NCBI GenBank assembly: GCA_035602605.1
Contig: DATNLZ010000037.1
Coordinates: 62,001 to 126,000 of the forward strand
DNA: 64,000 bases
Source: DASQHY01 sp035602605
GTDB lineage: Bacteria; Acidobacteriota; Terriglobia; Acidiferrales; UBA7541
Reading direction: 5' to 3'
The notes below the pieces were generated by a model. The model saw only the letters and a program-made list of their open reading frames with translations. It was not told the origin of the DNA and ran no database searches. Shown piece by piece: positions 36,320-44,831 of the stretch. The position numbers and the translations under genes were made by a program. How positions within the stretch are numbered: position 1 is the stretch's first letter; each line of letters begins with the position of its first letter.

Positions 36320-36759
36320 CTCAGATTCGCCGCCGGGGGCCCACCCCCGGCATGTTTTCGTAAGGGTTGATTCTAAGAAGCTAGGGGCGCATTTTCGCGT
36401 CAGTGCGGATTCTAAAACGACTTAGATGAAACGTCCCGCCTCGCACGTCATGACCGTACCTCAGGTTAGAGGATTGTCAGGTACTCCGAGGCTGTGAATT
36501 TTCGCCTCGGTTTGGATTTCCAAGCTGGCCCGTTCGTTTACCTCCCAATGTTGGCGGGTTTGGTAACAATTTAGTTAAGTACTTAGCAGAGGCTTCTGGT
36601 TCATTTCTATCCAAGTCGCATCGTGGAAGTCATGGGGCAGATCGGTCACATTCCATGTACGCCCTTTATTGTGTGTGGTTTACGAACAATCAAGGTTGGG
36701 GTTATGGATTGCTCTTTGTTGTTCCGATAGAGGCGCTCGGCAACACAAGGAGTTTCTGC
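36320..36759. other. Structured untranslated region before the minor-pilin operon
   Basis: This 440-base gap carries several inverted repeats. They are the GC hairpin 36332-36351, GTACCT...AGGTAC (36456-36484), CCGAGGC...GCCTCGG (36486-36510), and an imperfect one near 36540-36570 in which an ACC and a GGT arm pair. The first probably terminates the peptidase gene. The others may form a leader RNA of the pilin operon. No known riboswitch core was recognised. Confidence 0.45.
36332..36351 (+). terminator. Hairpin terminator after the M20 peptidase
   Basis: GCCGGGGG and CCCCCGGC form a perfect 8-bp GC stem with a CCCA loop, 12 bases after the stop codon. The following ATGTTTTCG gives only a short T run, so termination strength is uncertain. 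Confidence 0.5.
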
Positions 36760-37380
36760 ATGCATGGGATTAAGAAAGCGAAAAAGCCAACCCAGCAAGG
36801 ATTCAGCATGGTCGAACTCATCGTGGTGGTAGCGATGATGTTCATTGTGATGATTATGGCGGTGATCGGTACGAGGACGCTGCTACCGAATATGCGTGCT
36901 AACAGTGGGGTAAATCAGGTCATCCAGTTAATTCGCGTGGCGCGGCACAAGGCGATTTCGGAGCGGCGTATAACCACGGTCAGTTTCAAAACCGTGACCA
37001 TTAATTCCGTCCAGGTCAGCGAAGTCCAGCTCCAGCAGGTGCCGCCTGCCTGGGTTGGCGGCCCGACGGTTACGCTTGCCACTGTCGATCTTGAGGGCGG
37101 AGCGCAACTCTACGTATTCCCCGGATTACCAGACACCCCGATGGGTTTTGGGAATTCGACCCCGGTTTCTTTTTCAAATCCTGCAAATCCGGCTGCGGCC
37201 ATACCTGCATTGCAATTCTTGAGCGACGGTTCTTTTGGAACAAGTGTCGGAGTTCCCATTAATGGCACAGTGTTCCTTGGGATTCCCGGCACGCCGTCCA
37301 CGGCACGCGCAGTAACGATTCTTGGATCCACTGGTCGAGTACGTCCCTATCACTGGGATGGTGCACGGTGGTTGGAGTAA
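36760..37380 (+). CDS. GspH/FimT-type minor pilin
   Basis: 206 residues from ATG 36760, chosen because AAGGAG (36748-36753) is well placed. The protein has a type III prepilin signal: a short basic leader, then G|FSMVE with Glu at position +5 of the mature protein, followed by a hydrophobic helix (LIVVVAMMFIVMIMAVI). The remainder is a beta-rich GspH/FimT domain. It would be processed by PilD and form part of the tip or priming complex of a type IV pilus or type II secretion system. It is the first of four pilin-like genes. Confidence 0.85.
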   Translation: MHGIKKAKKPTQQGFSMVELIVVVAMMFIVMIMAVIGTRTLLPNMRANSGVNQVIQLIRVARHKAISERRITTVSFKTVTINSVQVSEVQLQQVPPAWVGGPTVTLATVDLEGGAQLYVFPGLPDTPMGFGNSTPVSFSNPANPAAAIPALQFLSDGSFGTSVGVPINGTVFLGIPGTPSTARAVTILGSTGRVRPYHWDGARWLE

Positions 37381-37383
37381 CTG

Positions 37384-37944
37384 GTGAAAATCATGAACAA
37401 TAATCGCAAACTTCGCCGATGCCCTCAAACGGGATTTAGTCTGCTTGAGGTCCTTGTAGCCATGGGCGTCCTGACGTTCGGAATTTTGTCTCTGGTGGTG
37501 GCCTTCACGGCGGGCATCACCTTTTCCGACGCCACGCAATACGAGTACATCGCAGAAAAGAAGGCCGAGGCCGCGGTCGAGTCTATTTTCAGCGCGCGAA
37601 ACACGGGACTAAAATCTTGGGTTGATATTCAGAACAAGTCCGCGGGCGGAATTTTCTTGGACGGACCACAGCCTCTGCTCTCGCCTGGACCTGACGGCAT
37701 TCTTGGAACGTCCAATGACAACTCCGCCAAGCCCGATGTGATGATCGTTGGTCCTGGGCCAGATGGAATTATGGGAACGTCCGACGACGTCACGATTCCG
37801 CTCAATGGAATGACGCGGGAAATCCAGATCAGCAACATGGTGGCAGAGCCCAACCTGCGAAAAATTGTTGTAATCATGCGGTACAACGTTGGCCGCTTGA
37901 AGAGGACCTACCAGCTGGTCAGTTACATTTCAGCATTCGCTTAG
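37384..37944 (+). CDS. PilV-type minor pilin with GPDGxxGTxDD repeats
   Basis: 186 residues (GTG 37384) or 183 (ATG 37393). The prepilin cleavage site TG|FSLLE and the helix VLVAMGVLTFGILSLVVAF identify a PilV-like pseudopilin. Residues about 100-135 hold two near-copies of a loop: GPDGILGTSND and GPDGIMGTSDD. These Asp/Gly-rich loops resemble calcium-binding repeats; that function is inference. It lies 3 bases after the GspH/FimT gene and 34 bases before the PilW gene. Confidence 0.82.
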   Translation: MKIMNNNRKLRRCPQTGFSLLEVLVAMGVLTFGILSLVVAFTAGITFSDATQYEYIAEKKAEAAVESIFSARNTGLKSWVDIQNKSAGGIFLDGPQPLLSPGPDGILGTSNDNSAKPDVMIVGPGPDGIMGTSDDVTIPLNGMTREIQISNMVAEPNLRKIVVIMRYNVGRLKRTYQLVSYISAFA

Positions 37945-37978
37945 GTCTACGCCCATGGAGCGAAACAAGGAGCAGCAC

Positions 37979-39103
37979 ATGAAGAAACAGGCCGGGTTCA
38001 CGATGGTCGAATTCATCATAGCCATGGGAATTACTTTGGTGGTCATTGGGATTACGCTGGTTGCATTTTCCGATGCTACGCGAAGCAATGAACGTGTAAC
38101 GCTTCGTTCTGAAATGAACGACAACCTCCGCGCATCCATGAATATGGTCAGACAAGACTTGATCGTCGCTGCACAAGGGATCCCCCCGGGCGGCATCCCC
38201 ATTCCGACGGCGCCCGGTGTCTCCATTAATCGGCCGAACTTGACCCCTCTGACATTCGCCGGTCCTATGCTTCCGGCCATCAGCTTGGGCACCGGTCTCG
38301 GTCCCGCCGTTAAGGTACTGGTGTCGACGACCGCGCCAGCTCCTTCCGGTACACCAACGGATATCACGACGATTCTCTACACCGACAACACTCTTGGACT
38401 GGGACAGACGCCTATCAACCTGCCTCCCGGGCCGGGCGTCACAACTCCATGCAACGGAACGATCGCGGCGGACGGTAGCAATATTGTTTTTGACACCGCA
38501 TGCTTGAACCTCGCTACCGCCAAGTTCACGATCAATTCCGGCGACCTTATTTTATTCAGCAATGTAAATAATTCGGCCATTCAAACGGTCACCAGCGTCG
38601 CGGGACAGAAGGTCAATTTTGCAAAGGACTCCAGTAAAGATAAATTTGGTTTCAATGGAACCAATGCGCCGCAAGGCACGATCATTCAGCTGCAGAACCC
38701 GATAGTGCCACCAACAACTCCGGCCACCTACGATGGAACATATCCGCCCACGACGGCGACACGCCTTTGGATGACTACCTACTATCTCGATGATCAAACA
38801 GATCCTGTTCATGTGCGCCTGGTGCGGCGCATCAATTTTAATGCCGCGCAGCCGGTCGGGGAAGTCATCGAAAATCTAACAATCCGGTACAACTTTGTTG
38901 ATGGGAACTCGCCGCCCAAACAGTTCTTTGCTGACTCCTCCACCGTTCCGCCTGGATTGTCGGAGTCTTTAATTCGCTCGGTAAATCTATTTCTGGCCGC
39001 CCGTTCCAACACGGCATACAGCAAGACGGGCACGTATTTTCGTGACAACTTGACGACACAAGTCAGCATCCGAAGCCTGTCTTACTATGACCACTACAAA
39101 TAG
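37979..39103 (+). CDS. PilW-type minor pilin
   Basis: 374 residues from ATG 37979, preferred over ATG 37955 because AAGGAG (37967-37972) lies 6 bases upstream. The leader MKKQAG is followed by FTMVE (mature Glu5) and a hydrophobic helix (FIIAMGITLVVIGITLVAF), typical of PilW-like assembly proteins. The large C-terminal domain is rich in Thr, Pro and Gly and presumably surface exposed. It belongs to the four-gene minor-pilin operon. Confidence 0.82.
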   Translation: MKKQAGFTMVEFIIAMGITLVVIGITLVAFSDATRSNERVTLRSEMNDNLRASMNMVRQDLIVAAQGIPPGGIPIPTAPGVSINRPNLTPLTFAGPMLPAISLGTGLGPAVKVLVSTTAPAPSGTPTDITTILYTDNTLGLGQTPINLPPGPGVTTPCNGTIAADGSNIVFDTACLNLATAKFTINSGDLILFSNVNNSAIQTVTSVAGQKVNFAKDSSKDKFGFNGTNAPQGTIIQLQNPIVPPTTPATYDGTYPPTTATRLWMTTYYLDDQTDPVHVRLVRRINFNAAQPVGEVIENLTIRYNFVDGNSPPKQFFADSSTVPPGLSESLIRSVNLFLAARSNTAYSKTGTYFRDNLTTQVSIRSLSYYDHYK

Positions 39104-39113
39104 GGAGTCGCCC

Positions 39114-41921
39114 ATGAGAGCACAACGAAATCGATCCAAACGAAACTCGGGAATCGCTCTTTTGACTACGTTGTTGCTGTTGCTGCTGATGTCCAGCCTG
39201 CTCGTCGGCTTTATCATACTGGTTATGGGCGGACAGCAGCTCAGCGCAGAAAACAATGACCAAACGAGAGCGTTTTATGGTGCGGAAGCCGGCATGGAGA
39301 AGATGACGGCGGACTTGGGCACACTATTCAACAGCACCTATTCACCGACCTCGACGCAACTTGCCAACATACAGCTGGGTGCGCCAAACATATTTCAAAT
39401 TCAATACCTCGCACCGAATGGTACCGCAGGATATATACTCGATTATCCTGGAAAACCCAGCGCGCCTGTCGCCAATAACCTACAAATTAATGCGGGACCC
39501 TATAAAGGCATGGTCGGCTTGGGTACCCCCTATACGCTGACGGTTACCACTCGTACGAGCACCGGTGCTGAGGTTATGCTTCGGCGCACAACCCAAACGG
39601 TGGGGATCCCGGCCTTTCAGTTTGGAGTATTTTCTGATACCGACTTAAGTTTCCACGCTGGGCCAGCGTTCAACTTCGGCGGGCGTGTGCACACAAACGG
39701 CAACCTCTTTCTCGCGGAAGGAAGCGGGAATACACTCACCTTGTCCGACAAAGTGACCGTCTATAAGGATGTGATTCGTACCAATATCGCTAATGGGCTC
39801 ACCATCGAGACTGGTAACTGGACTGGAACGGTTAACATTTCGACTGGAGCGGGCATGCGTGCTCTAGACAAGACCGAAGGCAGCCTGTTGGGAACAGTGC
39901 CCAGCCCACCCACCCCAGCCAACCCGAATTGGCCTACCATTTCCCAGAGCTATTACAACTCAAATCTTATCAACGGGACCACCGGTGTGCAGAGTCCGCT
40001 GAACCTGGCAAATGTTGTTCTTAGCAAGGGCGCGTCCGGCCCGGTGGATATTATTCGCCGCCCGATTGGGGGCGAAGATGCTAGCAACCCCGATGTTCTT
40101 GGGCAGCGGTACTTTGCGCAAGCCAGCATGAAAATCCTGCTGTCCGACGACCCACAGGACATCATGAAATTGCCTTGCATCGATGGTGCAACCCAGCCGG
40201 TGGACTTGCGAACGCTGGCGGTGCAGGATCCTGGCTCTCCTTCAGTGTCGGGTTATACGACCACTTTACCCGCGTGGTATACCACCAGCAACCCAAACCC
40301 TGTGCCGCTGGCCACATCGGCGGCCGGAACCTCGAAGACGAGCGCCACTGCCGCGCCCCCCGCAACGGGTTATACCACTTCTGGAAATGGGTACTGGCTC
40401 CCCAAGTATGAGCCAGTGATCACGGGTTTCCTGAAAATTGAGATACAGATTGGATACAACAGCCCCTGCGGAAAGTGGCAGGACGTTACTCAGGAAATCT
40501 TGAAGTTGGGCGTGGCGGGCCGCAATCTGAACCCAAACGTAGATCTAAGCACCTATCCCTATCCGAACGTCCCCCCCCTCCCTGGAGTCCAGATTGGACC
40601 CTCGCCTTGCCCCGATCCGAATCCCAATGCGGTCATCCGCCTGGAGCGCGTACGCGATAATCCGTCGAACCCTGTGAATGGTCAGTGCGGCGTGGACTCG
40701 GCGATGCCTCCAACGGTGTTTCCAAACAAGTCCACCGATTACTGGCCCAATGTGCTCTTCGACACGCGTGAAGGAACCTTCCGCGACAATGCGCCCGGTT
40801 CTGGACTGGTGATGCTCGGCGGGGTAATGCATTACGTTGAGCTCGATGTCAAAAATCTGGCGCGTTATTTCAGTGGCACGATTGGTACCACTGGTCAGGG
40901 CGCTATGGACCCATCCAGCGCCCCTTACAACTTCGCGGTATATTTTTCAGATCGCCGCGGAAACTATATTTCCACACCCGTGGGCGGCGGTTGGCCGCCA
41001 GCCTCTCCCGCCACACATGAGACCGGCGAATACGGCTTTACGGACTTCGTCAACCCGAGCGATGGGGCCAACGGATGCCCGAATGGCACCCTCGACGCAG
41101 GTGAAGACCTCGCGGTAAAGAGCCTTCTGTACACGTACGGTCAGGCACAGACGGCTTCGGTAACGAGCCGCTTCTTCGGCGATGCACTGCCTAACGCTAC
41201 CAGCTCCAATCCGAACTGTGCGGGTCAAACGTCCTTATGGCCGGGAGCGTTTGTCAATAACGCGCAAGAGGCGCGCATAAATCCTCCTTTGTTCTTCCGC
41301 CGGGCCCTCAAACTGGTGAACGGCAATAACATTAATAAGTATCTTAGTCCCAAGCTGTGCCCGGGAAATGTGGTCTGCGGCCTCACGATCGCATCTGAGA
41401 ATCCGATCTATGTTCAGGGAGACTACAACGCAAACTCGTCCACTGGGGGATTCGGCGACCCGCACGTCGCGACCTCGGTGGTCGGTGATGCTGTGACTCT
41501 CCTGTCCAACAACTTCAGCGACGTGAATTCACTTGCTTCGCCCTACAACCTCAGCAGGCGAAACGCAAACACAACGTGGTATCGCACTGCAGTCCTGGCC
41601 GGCAAGGGCGCCGCGTTTCCGTGGATTTCAGGTACATCCACCGACACGGGAAGCGACGGCGGAGTTCACAACTTCCTGCGCTACATCGAGAACTGGGGCG
41701 GGCAGACGTTGAACTACCGCGGTTCCATCATCAGCATGTTTTACAACCGCCAGGCAATTGGGATCTTCAAGTGCTGCGCCACCGTATACAGCCCGCCGTC
41801 ACGCGGTTACAACTTCGATGTGGAATTCCTGCAGCCGTCGTTGCTGCCGCCGCGAACTCCGATGTTCCGAGACATCAATACCACGGGCTTTACGCAGCTT
41901 ATCTATCCCGAACAGAAGTAA
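39114..41921 (+). CDS. Large PilX-like type IV pilus assembly protein
   Basis: 935 residues from ATG 39114, preceded by AGGGAG (39102-39107). The N-terminus RNSG|IALLTTLLLLLLMSSLLVGF has the PilX pattern: prepilin-like leader, long leucine helix, no Glu5, then QQLSAENNDQTRAFYGAEAG, the segment common in PilX proteins. Known PilX proteins have about 150-200 residues, so the extra roughly 750 residues, rich in Gly, Asn, Thr and Pro, are unusual. The large tail may take the adhesin role that PilY1 has elsewhere, which is inference. It is the last gene of the operon. Confidence 0.78.
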   Translation: MRAQRNRSKRNSGIALLTTLLLLLLMSSLLVGFIILVMGGQQLSAENNDQTRAFYGAEAGMEKMTADLGTLFNSTYSPTSTQLANIQLGAPNIFQIQYLAPNGTAGYILDYPGKPSAPVANNLQINAGPYKGMVGLGTPYTLTVTTRTSTGAEVMLRRTTQTVGIPAFQFGVFSDTDLSFHAGPAFNFGGRVHTNGNLFLAEGSGNTLTLSDKVTVYKDVIRTNIANGLTIETGNWTGTVNISTGAGMRALDKTEGSLLGTVPSPPTPANPNWPTISQSYYNSNLINGTTGVQSPLNLANVVLSKGASGPVDIIRRPIGGEDASNPDVLGQRYFAQASMKILLSDDPQDIMKLPCIDGATQPVDLRTLAVQDPGSPSVSGYTTTLPAWYTTSNPNPVPLATSAAGTSKTSATAAPPATGYTTSGNGYWLPKYEPVITGFLKIEIQIGYNSPCGKWQDVTQEILKLGVAGRNLNPNVDLSTYPYPNVPPLPGVQIGPSPCPDPNPNAVIRLERVRDNPSNPVNGQCGVDSAMPPTVFPNKSTDYWPNVLFDTREGTFRDNAPGSGLVMLGGVMHYVELDVKNLARYFSGTIGTTGQGAMDPSSAPYNFAVYFSDRRGNYISTPVGGGWPPASPATHETGEYGFTDFVNPSDGANGCPNGTLDAGEDLAVKSLLYTYGQAQTASVTSRFFGDALPNATSSNPNCAGQTSLWPGAFVNNAQEARINPPLFFRRALKLVNGNNINKYLSPKLCPGNVVCGLTIASENPIYVQGDYNANSSTGGFGDPHVATSVVGDAVTLLSNNFSDVNSLASPYNLSRRNANTTWYRTAVLAGKGAAFPWISGTSTDTGSDGGVHNFLRYIENWGGQTLNYRGSIISMFYNRQAIGIFKCCATVYSPPSRGYNFDVEFLQPSLLPPRTPMFRDINTTGFTQLIYPEQK

Positions 41922-41926
41922 GCAGA

Positions 41927-41949
41927 GGGATGCCGGACTCCGGCATCCC
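41927..41949 (+). terminator. Hairpin terminator of the minor-pilin operon
   Basis: GGGATGCCGG and CCGGCATCCC form a perfect 10-bp stem with a 3-base loop, 5 bases after the last pilin stop codon. A T run is lacking, so it may be a bidirectional or factor-assisted terminator. Confidence 0.55.
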
Positions 41950-42027
41950 CCCTGAGAAGCGTTCAGTGGCCGGGCCGATCCTTAACGGAGCGGCCCGGAG
42001 TTGTCAGCGCCCTACCACGGGCTTGTC

Positions 42028-42339
42028 TTAAGGCGGGGGACGGATCCGGACAGTAAAATTGGTGGCCGTACCGGGAACCAGCAGGATTACGGAGCAGGCC
42101 AACCAGGGTCGGTCAGCGCACTGCGGCACCGCGTGGCCGTAGTCGCATTCGGGACCCGCTAGAATCGACAGCGCCGTGGACGCGTTCGGCATAAATCTTG
42201 TAGCTGCGACCAGATCCGACCAGCAGGTGATCGAAGAGAAATGATCCATTTTTCCTGCGACTGCCGTGACATTGACTTGAGGGGTGGACGCAGCGAATAA
42301 TGCGACGATGTCTCCACCGGAAGTAGTGCGGCGCGTCAA
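42028..42339 (-). pseudogene. Possible remnant of a secreted protein
   Basis: A 103-codon minus-strand frame ends LVPGTATNFTVRIRPPP, a pattern seen at the C-termini of secreted bacterial beta-domain proteins. No start or signal peptide is convincing, and its first codons overlap the opposite-strand gene. It fills most of the 41950-42307 gap, which holds nothing else I recognise. It could equally be non-coding. Confidence 0.22.
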
Positions 42340-42697
42340 AAGCTATTCGTCAGAGGCAGGCTACGTCTTCCAGTATCAATTTCACGAGGTTCATCCAACG
42401 CGCCGGGGTTTTTCTGTCGGCACGGAATACACCTACCTGGTATGGGCCCAGCAGAAAACCGGTTTCCCCGTAAAAATTTTTGTGAAAAAGGACGCCCTTA
42501 AGACGTGGAGTGAGCGTACCGGGCGAGGCCTCACGGGCACCGAGGAGTACGCGGTGGCTAAAATGCGCTTGTTCCAAGCACTCGATGAAATCGAAGGTCT
42601 CGCCGAGCAAGATCCCAAGGAATTGCCCCATCTAATTGGCAATTTGATGGTAGACGAAACGAACCTAGAGAACCTGCTAAAGAGACTGGATCTTTAG
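42308..42697 (+). CDS. Hypothetical protein, unrecognised
   Basis: 129 residues from ATG 42308 (GTG 42284 also in frame; neither start has a good ribosome-binding site). No signal peptide or membrane segment is seen. The sequence mixes aromatic beta-like stretches (YVFQYQF, EYTYLVWAQQ) with a charged helical C-terminus (ENLLKRLDL), suggesting a small soluble alpha/beta protein. I do not recognise the family. It stands alone between the pilin operon and the sigma-factor operon. Confidence 0.55.
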   Translation: MSPPEVVRRVKSYSSEAGYVFQYQFHEVHPTRRGFSVGTEYTYLVWAQQKTGFPVKIFVKKDALKTWSERTGRGLTGTEEYAVAKMRLFQALDEIEGLAEQDPKELPHLIGNLMVDETNLENLLKRLDL

Positions 42698-42887
42698 CTT
42701 TGGAGCTGATTTAGGCTCCGGCCCTTGCGCGAAAGTGCTTTCTCGATAGAAGACACTCGGAACAGATGGATCTGATATATACCACATCGAGTCGAGATCC
42801 CGAACGGCGCGGTGTCATCATCCTGAATATCCAATCGGTGAACCAAAACACCTTCTGCGGCGTCTTGTAAGTGTACGGGGAGAGAGC

Positions 42888-43478
42888 ATGCAGGAGTTGA
42901 CGATTGAACACCTCATGCGCAGTGCGAATTCCGCGGTGAATCTCGATGGAGAGTCAGACAGCGCTATCCTGGCCCAGGAGTTCGAGGAGCGCCTAGCGGA
43001 ATGCGGAAAGCTTGCATTCCGCGTAGCCCGAGGCGTTTTGCGCAATTCTGCGGACGCCGAAGAGGTGGCCCAGGAGGCGTTCCTGAAGGCCTATAGAAAT
43101 TTTTCGAAGCTGCGGAATCGGGAACGTTTTCGCTCATGGCTGGTGCGAATTACGTGGCGCCTCGCTGTGGACCGCTCCCGCTCGGGCAAACGGCGTGAGA
43201 TTCGGGAATGGGCATGGAGCGCCGAACAGCCGAAGCCCAGTGTGGAGTCAATGGCGGCTTCGAGTGAGTTTAGCGAACAACTCGATAAATCACTCGCCGA
43301 GTTGCCGGAAAAGCTGCGCATCGTTCTAGTTTTGACGGCCATCGAGGGCCACACCATCGAGGACGTGGCCAATCTCCTGGGACTGCCGATTGGCACGGTG
43401 AAATCCCGAATGCATTTTGGAAGAAAACAATTAGCGGAGAAATTGCAATGGCTTGTGAACGATACCAAAAAGACCTAG
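42888..43478 (+). CDS. ECF-type RNA polymerase sigma factor
   Basis: 196 residues from ATG 42888, with a purine-rich GGGGAGAGAG just upstream. Region 2 is visible (AFRVARGVLRNSADAEEVAQ followed by EAFLKAYRNF), then a short linker and region 4 (LPEKLRIVLVLTAIEGHTIE, then LGLPIGTVKSRMHFGRKQL), the layout of extracytoplasmic-function sigma factors. The following gene, overlapping by 31 bases, is its probable membrane anti-sigma factor. The signal sensed is unknown. Confidence 0.9.
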   Translation: MQELTIEHLMRSANSAVNLDGESDSAILAQEFEERLAECGKLAFRVARGVLRNSADAEEVAQEAFLKAYRNFSKLRNRERFRSWLVRITWRLAVDRSRSGKRREIREWAWSAEQPKPSVESMAASSEFSEQLDKSLAELPEKLRIVLVLTAIEGHTIEDVANLLGLPIGTVKSRMHFGRKQLAEKLQWLVNDTKKT

Positions 43479-44179
43479 ACGCTCTGGCGGGAGGCCTGCT
43501 TGGGCCGGAAAGCGCGACGCCATTTCGCGTGCACCTGCGGTCCTGCGCCGCGTGCTACGCGGCATTCGAAGCCAACAAGCAAGTCTATATGGCTCTTGAT
43601 GAGGGCCTGCGCCGCCGCGTGAACGAAGAATTGCCGGCGGGCTTCGCAACGCGTGTCCACGCGCGAGTGAGGGCAAACCCGGGAGTTTCTTGGCGCCATG
43701 CGTGGCTCGCTTGGACTGGCGCCGCGGCCGTGGCGAGCCTGGTGCTCGTGTTAACTCTGGCGCAAGGTTGGTGGGGCTGGGGCAAACCGACAGCCACCAA
43801 GCAGCCCACTTCACCGATGGCTGAGCGACCGGGAATGCCTATTGAGAAACACATGCCCAATGAAGAGCCAACCGTCGAACCCGGTGTGGATCGGTCTCAA
43901 GCCGTGGTCCAACAGGTACGAATTCGACGAAAAAATTTTTACGACGCAGAATTAAGGGCAGCCGCAATGCCCGAGGTCCTGATACTCGCTGGACAAGAGC
44001 AGGCCATTGCTCAGGTACTTGAGGGCCTACGCAGTGGGGAATTGAAAGGAGAATTGTTGGTGGCGGATCGAGAAGACCAAGCGACTCAGGAATTGCAGAT
44101 TCTTCCTCTCACGATCAAGCCAATTGCACTAGAACCTTTAGATGAAGTTCAGCAGGAGACGAACCAAAGCCACAAGTAA
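43448..44179 (+). CDS. Membrane anti-sigma factor with zinc-binding ASD
   Basis: 243 residues. The N-terminal anti-sigma domain has the Hx3Cx2C zinc motif H29-RSC33-AAC36 in HLRSCAAC. A single transmembrane helix spans about residues 84-105 (WLAWTGAAAVASLVLVLTLA). The outer part is Pro- and Gln-rich and carries no recognised domain. ATG 43448 lies within the end of the sigma gene, a coupling typical for sigma / anti-sigma pairs. It would hold the sigma factor at the membrane until released. Confidence 0.82.
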   Translation: MACERYQKDLDALAGGLLGPESATPFRVHLRSCAACYAAFEANKQVYMALDEGLRRRVNEELPAGFATRVHARVRANPGVSWRHAWLAWTGAAAVASLVLVLTLAQGWWGWGKPTATKQPTSPMAERPGMPIEKHMPNEEPTVEPGVDRSQAVVQQVRIRRKNFYDAELRAAAMPEVLILAGQEQAIAQVLEGLRSGELKGELLVADREDQATQELQILPLTIKPIALEPLDEVQQETNQSHK

Positions 44180-44227
44180 AAAAGATCAACCCCAGATGTT
44201 CTCGAGGCTCAAATAAGGAGATTAATC

Positions 44228-44815
44228 ATGAGGAAGATTTATCTGGTTCTGATCGTCGCTAATGTCATCAGTTTGACTCCAGTCGCAATGGCCCAGGAAA
44301 AGGCGAAATCTGAACAGACCGAGAAAAGGGAAGGAACCAGGAAAGACATCACCCCAGTTCGAGTGCAAGTTGTCTTCAACGAATTTGAAGGAGAGAAGAA
44401 AGTCAGCAGCCTTCCGTATACGATTCTAATAAATGCAGACGACCATTCAGGAGGCCCTGCGGTCCTGAGGATGGGACTCCGCGTACCCATTCAGACCGGA
44501 GGCGCGGACAATTCGAAGCAATTTCAATACATAGACATTGGTACGAACATGGATGGCAGGGCCGAGAAAGATGATGAAGGCCGTTTTCTGTTGCATCTCT
44601 CAGTTGACAGGTCGTCCGCTTATTCTCCGAGCGCGGGCCAGAAGCCCAATATTGGAGGCACAGAGATCACCAGCCTTCAACCCGTCATTCAGCAGTTTAA
44701 GTCCCAAATGAATCTGCGGATTCGCGATGGACAAACGATCCAATCCACCGTGTCAACCGATCCTATAACCGGTCGGGTCATCAAAGTCGATGTCACACTC
44801 AATATCTTGAAATAA
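44228..44815 (+). CDS. Secreted hypothetical protein of the ECF operon
   Basis: 195 residues with a signal peptide (MRKIYLVLIVANVISLTPVAMA) and a charged Lys/Glu linker (about 23-40), then a beta-rich domain (VRVQVVFNEF, LRMGLRVPIQ, LRIRDGQTIQSTVSTDP). AAGGAG lies 10 bases before ATG 44228. I do not recognise the family. The operon position suggests a periplasmic target or sensor tied to the ECF pair. Confidence 0.72.
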   Translation: MRKIYLVLIVANVISLTPVAMAQEKAKSEQTEKREGTRKDITPVRVQVVFNEFEGEKKVSSLPYTILINADDHSGGPAVLRMGLRVPIQTGGADNSKQFQYIDIGTNMDGRAEKDDEGRFLLHLSVDRSSAYSPSAGQKPNIGGTEITSLQPVIQQFKSQMNLRIRDGQTIQSTVSTDPITGRVIKVDVTLNILK

Positions 44816-44831
44816 CGTGAATCCTATGCGC

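Noticed and set aside
36380..36760. Known c-di-GMP riboswitch before the pilin operon
   Set aside because: The conserved core elements of the GEMM-I and GEMM-II classes are not visible; only generic hairpins are.
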